Part shown: piece by piece, positions 1 through 7,750 of the stretch | Position numbering within the stretch: position 1 is the first letter of the stretch | How the letters are laid out: the number at the start of each line of letters is the position of its first letter | Source of the DNA: Lachnospiraceae bacterium | Lineage (GTDB): Bacteria > Bacillota > Clostridia > Lachnospirales > Lachnospiraceae | Direction: 5' to 3' | Assembly (NCBI GenBank): GCA_017938405.1 | Contig: JAGBBP010000002.1 | Coordinates: 1 to 45,986, forward strand | Length of the DNA stretch: 45,986 nucleotides | The notes under the pieces: model-generated | What the model was told of the DNA's origin: nothing | The model's input: only the letters and a program-made list of their open reading frames with translations | Databases searched by the model: none | Program-made: the position numbers and the translations under genes

Positions 1-22
1 GAGTTCTGTTATAAAATCATAT

Positions 23-100
23 ATAGGCATAGGCTTCAATCCTTTCTGTGTGTTTTGTTGTGGTGACTTAATTATACAGGAATTGAAGTCCTATGCCTAT
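23..100 (+). terminator. Long hairpin with T-run, terminator-like
   Basis: Positions 23-43 (ATAGGCATAGG, CTTCAAT, CCT) pair with 78-100 in reverse complement with one or two bulges, and the stem is followed by a T-rich run (tctatttttt). This has the shape of a terminator for a gene left of the window. The 34-nt loop is unusually long, so a small structured RNA or element remnant is also possible. Positions 101-233 hold nothing recognisable. Confidence 0.45.
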
Positions 101-233
101 TCTATTTTTTATTTACCCCCATCTAAAGTGTACAACCAAAACAAAAATTATTTAGATAGCTGCCTTTTGTTACAATTCTAATCGGCAAGAACTTGTTTTT
201 AAAAGGAGAGAAAAAGACTTCTTGAACGGAATA

Positions 234-261
234 AGGGAGTGTGCGAATTGGCACACTCCCT
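234..261. terminator. Hairpin downstream of the tldD/tldE pair
   Basis: Perfect 11-bp inverted repeat AGGGAGTGTGC / GCACACTCCCT with a 6-nt loop, ending 22 nt beyond the stop codon of the minus-strand TldE-like gene. The clearest T-run (attttta) lies on the plus-strand side, so termination may be bidirectional or act mainly on rightward transcription. Confidence 0.6.
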
Positions 262-282
262 ATTTTTATGAATATAAAATTT

Positions 283-1497
283 TTACGCGTTTGGCGTTAT
301 GTTCACCTTCAGCAATATCTGCTTATCATTAAATACCGGCTGGTCGGAGCCGACACCGATAAAGTCTTTTCCGAACATGTCAAACAGGTTGGAAGTAAGG
401 GTAAAAGGTGGAAGGGAGCCGAGGAATTTTTCGCCGTCGCAAAGGAAGGCGTGGAATACCGGAAGAACGTAATCTCCGGCTTCGTTAAATCCGCCGCCGC
501 CGAAATGGTCTATCACAATGGAATGTTTGCCGGCAAGTAATTCCTTTACGGTTTTATCGCTGCGTTTGATTATCATATTGGTTCGGCCGTTTCCCGGAAT
601 GTCCTCATAATTTCGAAAGGCATTCCCGGTATGAGGCACGTTATACTTTTCAGCCACGCGTTTGTCGGAATAGCCGAAAAGCGGCACGCCGTTTTCCACA
701 AAGACACGCTTGTCGTTTTCCTTCACACAGCCTTCACCGTCCCAGAACGGGGCATGCCAACACGTTTCATCGGAATCGTCATCAATGAGAGTGAAATTCT
801 CCGAAAATACCTTTTCACCCAACTTTCCGGATAAAAGGGATGCACCGAGAGCAAGGCGCTCTGCATCCAGTTGACCGGTAAGATTGCCCACAAAGTTGTA
901 GTACTGGGATTGTAAAATGACCTCCTCCGGAAACTCTGCCTGTTTCTCAAAATTACCTAAGTAGTTATCTGCCATCTCGTAAAGCTTTTCAAAGGAAAAG
1001 TCCCGCTGGCCGATGGTAAAGAAACCGTTCTGGAGGTCTTTACTGTCCCTATGTTTATAGTTTACGGAAACCTGGATGTGACTGTCCTTGTTTTCGTAAT
1101 CCAATCCTTTGCTGTTGGTTTGCCCGACGTATTCGGTTTGTAGGGAGAAGGAACCGTTCAGGGTAAATTGCGGATACTTTTCCGTAATATGAGCCAAAGC
1201 CTTGTCTGCAATGGAGAAAAGCTCTTTGTCGGAATAGGTGCGCTCGGTTTTGTCACGCTTGCGGCAGCCGGTTTCCAAGTCGTAGGGATACGGGCGGTTT
1301 CGGACGAGATTTTCTTCTGCAAGAGCATAGCCGGTAGTATCGTCCATTTCGCCTACCTGAAAATGAATTCCGATTTTTCCGTCCTTTAATACCCGGAAAG
1401 AGTATTCGGCCACGTCGTTTTTTTGAAAGGAAACGATTTTATTTTCTTCAAAATATACGGTAGAACAGCATTCGGTGTAGGTATACTTTTCTTTCAT
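283..1497 (-). CDS. TldE/PmbA-like subunit of a TldD/TldE metalloprotease
   Basis: 404-residue member of the TldD/PmbA family. In the known TldD/TldE heterodimer this partner lacks the zinc-binding HExxxH motif and shapes the peptide-degrading chamber. Consistently, no HExxxH is present, while the C-terminal part carries Gly-rich family-like stretches such as IDHFGGGGFNEAGDY and the tail SNLFDMFGKDFIGVG. The start at 1497 is chosen because AAGGAGGG lies just upstream; an upstream in-frame start at 1587 would overlap the preceding gene. It begins 11 nt after the TldD-like stop, so the two are co-transcribed. Family assignment is firm; the substrate is unknown, though TldD/TldE in other bacteria process small ribosomal peptides. 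Confidence 0.85.
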   Translation of the reverse strand: MKEKYTYTECCSTVYFEENKIVSFQKNDVAEYSFRVLKDGKIGIHFQVGEMDDTTGYALAEENLVRNRPYPYDLETGCRKRDKTERTYSDKELFSIADKALAHITEKYPQFTLNGSFSLQTEYVGQTNSKGLDYENKDSHIQVSVNYKHRDSKDLQNGFFTIGQRDFSFEKLYEMADNYLGNFEKQAEFPEEVILQSQYYNFVGNLTGQLDAERLALGASLLSGKLGEKVFSENFTLIDDDSDETCWHAPFWDGEGCVKENDKRVFVENGVPLFGYSDKRVAEKYNVPHTGNAFRNYEDIPGNGRTNMIIKRSDKTVKELLAGKHSIVIDHFGGGGFNEAGDYVLPVFHAFLCDGEKFLGSLPPFTLTSNLFDMFGKDFIGVGSDQPVFNDKQILLKVNITPNA

Positions 1498-1508
1498 GAT
1501 ATCCCTCC

Positions 1509-2846
1509 TTAATTTACGTTTAATGACTTTATGCGAATGGTCGGACCACCCGCGGAAACCCAGGCGGATTGTTCGTTCTTTCCGCAATCCAGACAGTCGT
1601 TCACGGTAAAATCATTGCCTACGGCATCAATGTCGAATAAAGTGCGGAAGACATTGCCTGTGATGACGCTGACACGAAGGGGTTCGCAAATCTTACCGTC
1701 CCGGATGCGATAGCAAAGATCCGGATTCAGTGTAAAGGTGGACATGCCGCTGCCGCTTTCGGCCCGGGCAACGTAAATGCCGTCCTTTACTCCTTTGATA
1801 ATCTCCTCCGGGTCATCCGGACCGCCCAGCATATAGGTGTTGGTCATTCGGACAATCGGTGTCCGGAAATAGTTTTGTGCCCGGAAATTGCCGGTAGGAG
1901 CTTCCTGCAGGGTAACAGCTGATTTTGCATCATGCAGTCTGCCGGTGAGAATACCGTCCTTAATCAGGAAGGTTTCCGTTGCTTTGGTGCCTTCGTCATC
2001 ATACGGAACATAACCATGCCCGACAATGTTTCCCGCATCTGAGATGGTAACCTTTTCATTCCCGACCTTTTTGCCTAATACCCATTCTTCCTGTAAAGTC
2101 TTATCATTTAACATATAATCGGCTTCGCTTTTGTGACCGAAGCTTTCATGGGTAAAGAATGAAGTGACATTCGGAGAAAGAACGCAGGTGTAATTCCCCG
2201 GTGCTACCGGAACCGCATGGCGGGCATAGTCAAGGTCCTTATCACGGGCGGTGAGAATCGTTTCTTCCAACCCGTATAAATCTTGGAAATTGTTTTTGGT
2301 AAAAGCAGAGTAGCCGTAATTTGGGATGCCGTCTACCGTAAAAAGGAAAAACATACTGAAAGTGACAAACTGCTGGTCATGGGAAAGTGCGGCACCCTTA
2401 CTGGAATAGAACTGTTTGGCACGATGCGTAATGACAAGATTGGTGCCGTAGGCAGTTTGCTCCGGGATGGACTTGTCCACACAGGAGGAGATATAGTGAT
2501 TTACAAGTGCGATACGCTCTTCGCGGGAAACCTTTCGGATATCGTTATCTTCGCTGTATTGTAACACGGTATCTGTATTGGTCTCGTATGCGGCTACCAC
2601 CGGATGCTTTAAGATATCCGGATTCGGTGTGGCAAGCATCGCTAAATTGTTGATTTCTGCTTGAATTCCGTCGATGTTATTGGTGCTGGCCGTATACCAC
2701 ATGGTACCGTCGAAAACACGGATCATTGCGCCGGTGACGGTGGATGCGGAATCGGAAAGCACATCATCGTTTTGCACGGAGTAGCGGGAAGCATAGTTTT
2801 CTTCGATTCGTACGTCACAATACAAATCCTTCGGAAACTGATACAT
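1509..2846 (-). CDS. tldD: TldD-like zinc metalloprotease subunit
   Basis: 445-residue catalytic partner of the TldD/TldE pair. The family HExxxH motif reads H-E-S-F-G-H at about residues 233-238, and a Cys near residue 421 in CGKNEQ matches the third zinc ligand known in TldD. It is expected to act as a cytoplasmic metalloprotease on small peptides inside a closed heterodimer. The start at 2846 is preceded by AAGGAGGG with good spacing; the longer frame to 2891 has no such site. It is the first gene of a two-gene minus-strand operon with its own promoter (2882-2910), divergent from the T-box operon. Nothing in the neighbourhood suggests a microcin-type substrate. Confidence 0.88.
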   Translation of the reverse strand: MYQFPKDLYCDVRIEENYASRYSVQNDDVLSDSASTVTGAMIRVFDGTMWYTASTNNIDGIQAEINNLAMLATPNPDILKHPVVAAYETNTDTVLQYSEDNDIRKVSREERIALVNHYISSCVDKSIPEQTAYGTNLVITHRAKQFYSSKGAALSHDQQFVTFSMFFLFTVDGIPNYGYSAFTKNNFQDLYGLEETILTARDKDLDYARHAVPVAPGNYTCVLSPNVTSFFTHESFGHKSEADYMLNDKTLQEEWVLGKKVGNEKVTISDAGNIVGHGYVPYDDEGTKATETFLIKDGILTGRLHDAKSAVTLQEAPTGNFRAQNYFRTPIVRMTNTYMLGGPDDPEEIIKGVKDGIYVARAESGSGMSTFTLNPDLCYRIRDGKICEPLRVSVITGNVFRTLFDIDAVGNDFTVNDCLDCGKNEQSAWVSAGGPTIRIKSLNVN

Positions 2847-2881
2847 GGTGAAAACCCTCCTTATACATTTTTCATAAAACA

Positions 2882-2910
2882 AGGATAGCATAACAATGTT
2901 ACGCTGTCAA
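2882..2910 (-). promoter_or_regulatory. Sigma-A type promoter for tldD/tldE
   Basis: On the minus strand, TTGACA (2910-2905) is separated by 17 nt from TATCCT (2887-2882), about 35 nt upstream of the tldD start codon. The -35 is perfect and the -10 is imperfect. Confidence 0.6.
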
Positions 2911-2990
2911 GAGGGGAAAAGAAGTAGGAAAGAAGAAGGAAAGTAGATAAAATCAACCGATGTTTGTGAAAAAAGTAACCCTGTTTTTTC

Positions 2991-3019
2991 TTGACTTCCC
3001 GCGTTACCTATGATAAGAT
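2991..3019 (+). promoter_or_regulatory. Promoter for the T-box operon
   Basis: TTGACT (2991-2996), 17-nt spacer, TAAGAT (3014-3019). It ends about 12 nt before the 5' side of the T-box stem I. Confidence 0.55.
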
Positions 3020-3030
3020 AACACTAATCA

Positions 3031-3309
3031 GAGAAAAGCAGTGAAGGAAAAGAGTAGGTATCCGAAACGGTACAGAGAGAAGACGGTGGTGCAAGTCTTT
3101 GCGGGAAGGATAGTGAAGCAGTTCCGGAGCTTTGAACCCAACGGCGTAGCTTAGTAGGCTTCAACGGATTTCCCACGTTACAGGGAAGCGGTATTTGCGT
3201 CAGGCTTGTATCGGCAGAGTGCAGGGGTTTCCCTGAAGTTAGGTGGTAACACGGACAGATTGTTCGCCCTAACTCGATAGACAATATCTATCGAGTTAGG
3301 GCTTTTTTT
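3031..3309 (+). promoter_or_regulatory. T-box leader with terminator; specifier reads GCA (Ala)
   Basis: The leader has the ordered parts of a T-box. The basal stem is AAAGC 3035-3039 with GCTTT 3129-3133. A kink-turn-like internal loop (AGTGAA against GGA) follows, then stem GGAA 3046-3049 with TTCC 3122-3125. A specifier loop with the AGTA / GAA pattern comes next, then a distal GGTGGTGCAAG element near 3085. The T-box sequence AGGTGGTAACACGG is at 3241-3254. A strong terminator (GCCCTAACTCGATAG and its complement, then seven T) ends at 3309, and TTAGG before the T-box can pair with CCTAA for the antiterminator. Counting from the stem as in the glyQS T-box, the specifier is GCA at 3118-3120 (Ala), followed by a purine. 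The T in TGGT predicts a tRNA with discriminator A, compatible with tRNA-Ala. The codon is inferred; TTC (Phe) was the other reading. Confidence 0.85.
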
Positions 3310-3344
3310 ATGAAAAACCATGTTTTTCATTAGAAAGAAATTAG

Positions 3345-3416
3345 ATGCGCAGCTCGCGGAGAGGCAGATGTTCCTTCGGAACCCGCTCGCGCGCACAAAC
3401 ATCGCAAGCGATGTTT
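3345..3416 (+). repeat. GC-rich hairpins between T-box and first gene
   Basis: A GC-rich palindromic segment (GCTCGCGG ... CCGCTCGCGC around a TTCCTTCGGAA hairpin) is followed by a near-perfect hairpin AAACATCG-CAAG-CGATGTTT at 3397-3416, ending just before the ribosome binding site. It lies after the T-box terminator, so it is not part of the switch. It resembles a dispersed palindromic repeat, but only one copy is seen here. Confidence 0.4.
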
Positions 3417-3440
3417 GATTTTAAGGAGGTTTCACATCAC

Positions 3441-4574
3441 ATGAAAAGCGGAAAGGTTTCGGATACCGCACTGCGGCGGTCCATTCTAAAAGAAGTACAA
3501 AAAGTGAATCAGGGAACCCTTTCGCCGACGGTTGGCAGCGGTGCAGGCGTAGTGACCAACTGCTGTGTGTCCGGCGGGCTGGCGCGAGCCGGTGAAGTGG
3601 CCGGAGATGAAATGCAACCGGCGGTATTCGGTGCCATGCAGACCGTATCGGGAGAAGGACTTCTCACAGCCTATCTGGCAGCGGTACGTGCGGCAAACAG
3701 TCTGGCGGCCAAGGGGGCGACTCCACAGTCGGCGTCCATTGCCATCACAGTGCCGGAGTCCATGGACGAACGGGATTTGCGAAAGATGCATGAACGCTAC
3801 TGCGACTATTTGCAGAAGCATAATATAAAGGTAGTGGGCGGTCATACGGCAGTAAGTGCAGTGGTGACGGAGCCGGTGGTTTCGGTGCAAATGACCGGAG
3901 TGCGAGTAGCAGAGAGCGGAAGCCGAAAAGCCGATGGAGTAATTGAGAAAATGGCGGCAGAGAAAGTGACAGCCATAGATGCACAGGATAGTCGATGCGA
4001 AAGAGAATTGACTCCGGATGCGTATCTCGGTCTTGACATCGTCATGACGAAAACCTGCGGTCTCGGTGGTACGGCACTTCTCGCGGGACATTTTACCGAC
4101 GAACTGGCAACAAGGTATCCGCGACGTTTCATTGAACGGGCGGCAGAGTTTCTTTCTGAAACGGAAGAAAACGCGGAAGGTTACCTTGCGGTGGCGGACG
4201 GCGTGGCCTATGTCCACGCAGCGGCGGAGGGCGGCGTATTCGGAGCCCTTTGGGAGCTGGCAGAGTTTGCCGAATGTGGATTGGAAATTGACCTACCGGC
4301 CATTCCGATTTTGCAGGAAACCGTGGAGATTTGCGAATACTTTGATGTGAATCCGTACCAGCTTCGGACGGAAGGAGTGTTTTTGATTCTGACGGAGCAC
4401 GGCGGACGACTTTGCGAAGCTTTTGAGGAAAAAGGAATTCCGGCGGCAGTCATTGGAAAGACGATACCGGGGCTTGACCGGGCGGTACGAAACGGGGAGG
4501 AAGTAAGATATTTGGAGCCGAACCGTGTGGAAGAGTATGAGAGAGTGATGGCGGCGAAACGAGCCGGAAAATAG
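3441..4574 (+). CDS. AIR synthase (PurM/HypE/ThiL)-like protein
   Basis: 377-residue protein resembling the AIR-synthase-related superfamily (PurM, HypE, ThiL, SelD fold), whose members are ATP-dependent and act on phosphorylated or carbamoylated substrates. Visible family traits are a Gly-rich N-terminal stretch (GSGAGVVTN), the central VVGGHTAVS segment and the later LGLDIVMTKTCGLGG region. The specific reaction is unknown. Start chosen at 3441 after TTAAGGAGGT; the longer frame begins inside the hairpin region. It is the first gene behind the T-box and is followed 23 nt later by the Lrp regulator, so it is probably tied to amino-acid nitrogen metabolism. Its role with an Lrp regulator and an aminotransferase is not established. 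Confidence 0.75.
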   Translation: MKSGKVSDTALRRSILKEVQKVNQGTLSPTVGSGAGVVTNCCVSGGLARAGEVAGDEMQPAVFGAMQTVSGEGLLTAYLAAVRAANSLAAKGATPQSASIAITVPESMDERDLRKMHERYCDYLQKHNIKVVGGHTAVSAVVTEPVVSVQMTGVRVAESGSRKADGVIEKMAAEKVTAIDAQDSRCERELTPDAYLGLDIVMTKTCGLGGTALLAGHFTDELATRYPRRFIERAAEFLSETEENAEGYLAVADGVAYVHAAAEGGVFGALWELAEFAECGLEIDLPAIPILQETVEICEYFDVNPYQLRTEGVFLILTEHGGRLCEAFEEKGIPAAVIGKTIPGLDRAVRNGEEVRYLEPNRVEEYERVMAAKRAGK

Positions 4575-4597
4575 AGAATAAAAAGGAGGACGCTACC

Positions 4598-5083
4598 ATG
4601 CGTGAAGAGATTTTAAAGACATTGGATAAAAACAGTAAGATCGCGGAAAGCGATTTGGCGAAGATGTTAGGCATGACCGAAGAAGAGGTTCATGCGGAGA
4701 TTAAGAAGTTAGAGGCGGAGCACGTAATTTGCGGTTATCCGACCCTCATTAACTGGGATGCTACCACCGAGGAGCGCGTCACGGCGTTAATCGAGGTAAA
4801 GGTTACCCCACAGCGGGGCCAGGGCTTTGACAAGATTGCGGAGCGTATTTACCGTTACGATGAGGTAGAATCCGTATATTTGATGTCCGGTGGTTTTGAT
4901 TTGACCGTAATTATCGAGGGCAAGAGCATGCGTGAGGTAGCAAGCTTTGTTTCCCAGAAGCTGGCGCCGATGGAAGCGGTGCTTTCCACCGGAACCCATT
5001 TTGTTTTGAAAAAATATAAAGAGCACGGCCTTCCGCTGGTATCCGAAGGCGACGGTGATGAAAGGATGTTGGTGACCCCATGA
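4598..5083 (+). CDS. Lrp/AsnC family transcriptional regulator
   Basis: 161-residue Lrp/AsnC-type regulator. An N-terminal winged helix (about residues 1-50, with the pattern NSKIAESDLAKMLGM) is followed by the RAM ligand-binding domain (about 65-145), recognisable from VESVYLMSGGFDLTVII. Such proteins usually sense an amino acid and regulate a linked transport or metabolic gene. Strong ribosome binding site AAAAGGAGG. The stop overlaps the aminotransferase start as ATGA, implying translational coupling. With the T-box, the operon would have two layers of amino-acid control: uncharged tRNA at the leader and free effector at this regulator. The effector is not visible from sequence. Confidence 0.9.
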   Translation: MREEILKTLDKNSKIAESDLAKMLGMTEEEVHAEIKKLEAEHVICGYPTLINWDATTEERVTALIEVKVTPQRGQGFDKIAERIYRYDEVESVYLMSGGFDLTVIIEGKSMREVASFVSQKLAPMEAVLSTGTHFVLKKYKEHGLPLVSEGDGDERMLVTP

Positions 5084-6240
5084 GAAACCCGTTAAATAAT
5101 AAAGTACAGGTAATGAAGCCTTCGGGCATTCGTAAGTTTTTTGATATTGTAAGCGAGATGAAGGATGCCATTTCCCTCGGTGTGGGCGAGCCGGACTTCG
5201 AAACGCCGTGGCACATCAGAGAAGAGGCAATTTACTCCTTAGAGAAGGGCAGAACCGTATATACCTCCAATGCAGGCTTAAAGGAGCTCAAAGTAGAGGT
5301 TTGTAACTATTTGAAGCGTCGTTACGGATTGGAATATCCGGATAAGAACGTGCTGGTAACCATCGGCGGCAGTGAGGCAATTGATGCGGCTCTCCGCGCC
5401 ATGATAGATCCGGGGGATGAGGTACTGATTCCGGAGCCGTGCTACGTTTCCTACGTGCCGTGCGTGGCACTGGCAGACGGCGTGCCGGTAACCATTGAAT
5501 TAAAGGCTGAGAATGAGTTCCGTTTGACCAAGCAGGAGCTTTTGGATGCCATTACCGATAAGACGAAGATTCTCATTATGCCGTTCCCGAACAATCCGAC
5601 GGGTGCCATTATGGAGGAGAAGGATTTGCGGGAAATCGCAGAGGTTGTGGTGGAAAAGGACTTATTTGTCATTTCCGACGAGATTTATTCTGAGTTAACC
5701 TACGGAAGAAACCATGTATCCATTGCTTCCATGCCGGGCATGAAGGAGCGTACCATTGTGATTAACGGTTTCTCCAAGTCTTATGCAATGACCGGATGGC
5801 GTCTGGGCTATGCGGTGGGACCGGAAGAAATCATTACCCAGATGATTAAAATTCATCAGTTTGCCATCATGTGTGCACCGACCACCAGCCAGTATGCGGC
5901 AGTAGAAGCATTGAAGAACGGTGATCCGGATGTGGAACTGATGCGGGATGCATACGACAAGCGTAGAAAGTTCCTGGTGGCAAGACTTCGTGAAATCGGT
6001 TTGGATTGCTTTGAGCCCTACGGTGCTTTCTATGTATTCCCGTGCATCAAAGGCTTCGGCATGACCTCTGAGGAGTTTGCTACAAAGTTACTTGAGGAAG
6101 AAAAACTGGCAATCGTACCGGGTACCGCCTTCGGTGACTGCGGCGAGGGATTTTTGCGTATTTCCTACGCATATTCCATCGAGCAGTTGAAGGAAGCACT
6201 GGACCGTATGGAGAATTTTATAAAGAGACATAGGAAGTAG
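5080..6240 (+). CDS. Class I PLP-dependent aminotransferase
   Basis: 386-residue fold-type I aminotransferase of the AspC/PatA/AlaT-like group. Features in order: the N-terminal SLGVGEPDFETP motif, the PFPNNPTGAIM substrate motif (near 165-175), ISDEIYSELTY with the PLP-contacting Asp and Tyr, and the PLP Schiff-base Lys at K233 in GFSKSYAMTGWR, followed by the phosphate-binding Arg. The length matches full-length family members. It is translationally coupled (ATGA) to the Lrp regulator. If the T-box specifier is Ala, an alanine- or pyruvate-linked transamination is plausible, but the keto-acid specificity cannot be read from sequence; aromatic or aspartate specificity remains possible. Confidence 0.9.
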   Translation: MRNPLNNKVQVMKPSGIRKFFDIVSEMKDAISLGVGEPDFETPWHIREEAIYSLEKGRTVYTSNAGLKELKVEVCNYLKRRYGLEYPDKNVLVTIGGSEAIDAALRAMIDPGDEVLIPEPCYVSYVPCVALADGVPVTIELKAENEFRLTKQELLDAITDKTKILIMPFPNNPTGAIMEEKDLREIAEVVVEKDLFVISDEIYSELTYGRNHVSIASMPGMKERTIVINGFSKSYAMTGWRLGYAVGPEEIITQMIKIHQFAIMCAPTTSQYAAVEALKNGDPDVELMRDAYDKRRKFLVARLREIGLDCFEPYGAFYVFPCIKGFGMTSEEFATKLLEEEKLAIVPGTAFGDCGEGFLRISYAYSIEQLKEALDRMENFIKRHRK

Positions 6241-6303
6241 TGAAAAGGAAGGCTTTCTCTGAAAAAGGGAAGGCCTTTGACTTTGCCGGAGAGGAGAATT
6301 GCC

Positions 6304-7485
6304 ATGGTTGTTAATTTTGAGTTTCTTGGAATGGAATCGGTGGAAAACGTCATTACCTGTATGCACTATAAGGTGGATAAGGTAGTGTATTTCGGTTATC
6401 CGGAAATGGTGAATGCAAAGAAGGCAAGAACCGAGAAGTTTTTGCGGAAACGCTGTCGGGTCAAGGAAGTGGTATTTCATTCCTTGCCGCGAGGCGGTTT
6501 ACAGGAAATGCTGGGGATTATGCGACAGGCTATCGAGACGGAGAAAAGCCGCGAAAGCGAGATGTTTTTTGATATTACGGGTGGTGAAAACCTGATTTTA
6601 GTGGCGTTCGGAATGCTTGCGGGAGAATACGATACGCCGATGCATCAGTTTAACGTCAGAGAAGACAGATTAATTGAACTGGATGAAGGATCTAAGCGGC
6701 GAATCAGCCGGGATGTGCCGGAGCAGAAGGTAGTGTTTACTTTGGACAGCTTCATCGAGTTAAAGGGTGGTGTGGTAAATTACTCTTTGCATAAGGATGT
6801 AAAGGCAATTAAAAATAAAGATTTTTCTGTGGATGTGGATAAAATCTGGCAGGTGGCAAAGCGTCACTGGGACAACTGGAACCAGTTTTCAAATTTCCTT
6901 GGAAAGAATATGGTACAGGATTACAGTCTGCAGGTGGATATGCCGATAAGCGAGGTACATAAGGCGTTGAATGCGCCGTATTCCGGACGTCGGAAGATGT
7001 CGGAGTTAAACCGTATCGTAGATGATTTTAAGCAAGTAGGCATTTTGAAAAACGTAGATCATAGCGGAGACCGGTATCGTTTTACTTTTAAAAACGAGAC
7101 GGTAAAGAGTTGCCTGATGGACGGCGGCAGTATTTTGGAATTGTATACCTACAAAAAAGAGAAGGAACGTAGTACCGATTGTCGCGTGGGCGTACATCTG
7201 GACTGGGACGGTGTGGTACAGTCCAAAGGCATGGACGTACTGAACGAAATCGATGTACTGACCATTTCCGGCAATGTGCCGACCTTTATTTCCTGTAAAG
7301 GCGGAAAGATGGGGTCTCATCAGACGCTGCATGCTTTGTATGAGCTTTTCACCGTGACCAGACGTTTCGGCGGAAAGTACGCAAAGAAGGTGCTGGTTAC
7401 CGCAAGACCCATCGGCCGGACCTATATGGAGCGGGCGGAAGAGCTTGGAATTGAAGTGCGGTGCGAGGTGAACTTGAAAAAGTAG
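6304..7485 (+). CDS. CARF-type DUF1887 (Card1/Can2-like) endonuclease
   Basis: 393-residue protein with the DUF1887 layout. An N-terminal CARF-like Rossmann domain (about 1-135) has the loop DITGGENLILVAFG typical of cyclic-oligoadenylate binding. A middle winged-helix-like region (about 150-255) follows, then a C-terminal PD-(D/E)xK-like nuclease domain with D300-W-D302, E315-I-D317 and the lysine motif S330-C-K332 followed by a conserved FGGKYAKKVLV helix. Related Card1/Can2 enzymes cut nucleic acids when activated by type III CRISPR second messengers. Start is ATG 6304 with GAGAGGAG upstream, rather than TTG 6277. It lies 63 nt after the aminotransferase; no CRISPR genes or arrays are in this window. 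The S-x-K in place of (D/E)-x-K should be checked against the family. Confidence 0.8.
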   Translation: MVVNFEFLGMESVENVITCMHYKVDKVVYFGYPEMVNAKKARTEKFLRKRCRVKEVVFHSLPRGGLQEMLGIMRQAIETEKSRESEMFFDITGGENLILVAFGMLAGEYDTPMHQFNVREDRLIELDEGSKRRISRDVPEQKVVFTLDSFIELKGGVVNYSLHKDVKAIKNKDFSVDVDKIWQVAKRHWDNWNQFSNFLGKNMVQDYSLQVDMPISEVHKALNAPYSGRRKMSELNRIVDDFKQVGILKNVDHSGDRYRFTFKNETVKSCLMDGGSILELYTYKKEKERSTDCRVGVHLDWDGVVQSKGMDVLNEIDVLTISGNVPTFISCKGGKMGSHQTLHALYELFTVTRRFGGKYAKKVLVTARPIGRTYMERAEELGIEVRCEVNLKK

Positions 7486-7492
7486 ACATCAT

Positions 7493-7518
7493 AAGGAGCT
7501 CTCATATGAGGGCTCCTT
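7493..7518 (+). terminator. Palindromic hairpin after the nuclease gene
   Basis: AAGGAGC (7493-7499) pairs with GCTCCTT (7512-7518) around a self-complementary CTCATATGAG core. There is no T-run immediately after, so termination may be weak or factor-dependent. Confidence 0.45.
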
Positions 7519-7519
7519 A

Positions 7520-7533
7520 TGGAAACGTTTTAT
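7520..7533. promoter_or_regulatory. Possible secondary LacI/CcpA-type operator
   Basis: TGGAAACGTTTTAT shares the central AAACGTTT palindrome with the better site at 7703-7716, 183 nt downstream. Two such sites flank the malto-oligosaccharide promoter, as seen where LacI-type repressors loop DNA. It is degenerate at the outer positions, so this is tentative. Confidence 0.3.
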
Positions 7534-7640
7534 TGAAAAAAGAGGAGCAGAATAACGGCGAAAAAATTAAAAAATATATTAAAAACACAAAAAAACAGGT
7601 AAAGATTGATAAAAAATAGGAAAAAAAGACTAAAAAGGTA

Positions 7641-7669
7641 TTGATTTTTTACAGGTGCCGTGGTATTAT
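7641..7669 (+). promoter_or_regulatory. Promoter of the malto-oligosaccharide operon
   Basis: TTGATT (7641-7646), 17-nt spacer, TATTAT (7664-7669); an overlapping TATAAT lies at 7667-7672. It is followed by a roughly 70-nt leader carrying a cre-like operator before the first start codon. Confidence 0.6.
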
Positions 7670-7702
7670 AATGACAAGCAACGAAATTTTTTTGGTGTTG
7701 CG

Positions 7703-7716
7703 TGTAAACGTTTCCA
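7703..7716. promoter_or_regulatory. cre / LacI-family operator
   Basis: TGTAAACGTTTCCA fits the catabolite-responsive element consensus TGWAANCGNTNWCA closely and lies about 35 nt downstream of the -10, a typical roadblock position. Either CcpA or the LacI-family regulator encoded at 10841 could bind here; the sequence does not distinguish them. Confidence 0.65.
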
Positions 7717-7750
7717 AATACGGAAGCAAAATTTATAGGAGGTACGAGAT

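Noticed and set aside
3122..3124. TTC (Phe) as the T-box specifier
   Set aside because: These bases pair with GGAA in the lower specifier stem; GCA lies in the loop at the position matching glyQS, so Ala is preferred.
3486..4217. 243-codon minus-strand ORF opposite the AIR-synthase-like gene
   Set aside because: Basic, Cys/His/Arg-rich composition typical of antisense frames; no ribosome site; the plus-strand gene is clearly real.
6241..6303. Terminator between aminotransferase and CARF nuclease genes
   Set aside because: AAGGC...GCCTT can pair imperfectly but there is no T-run; readthrough into the nuclease gene seems likely.
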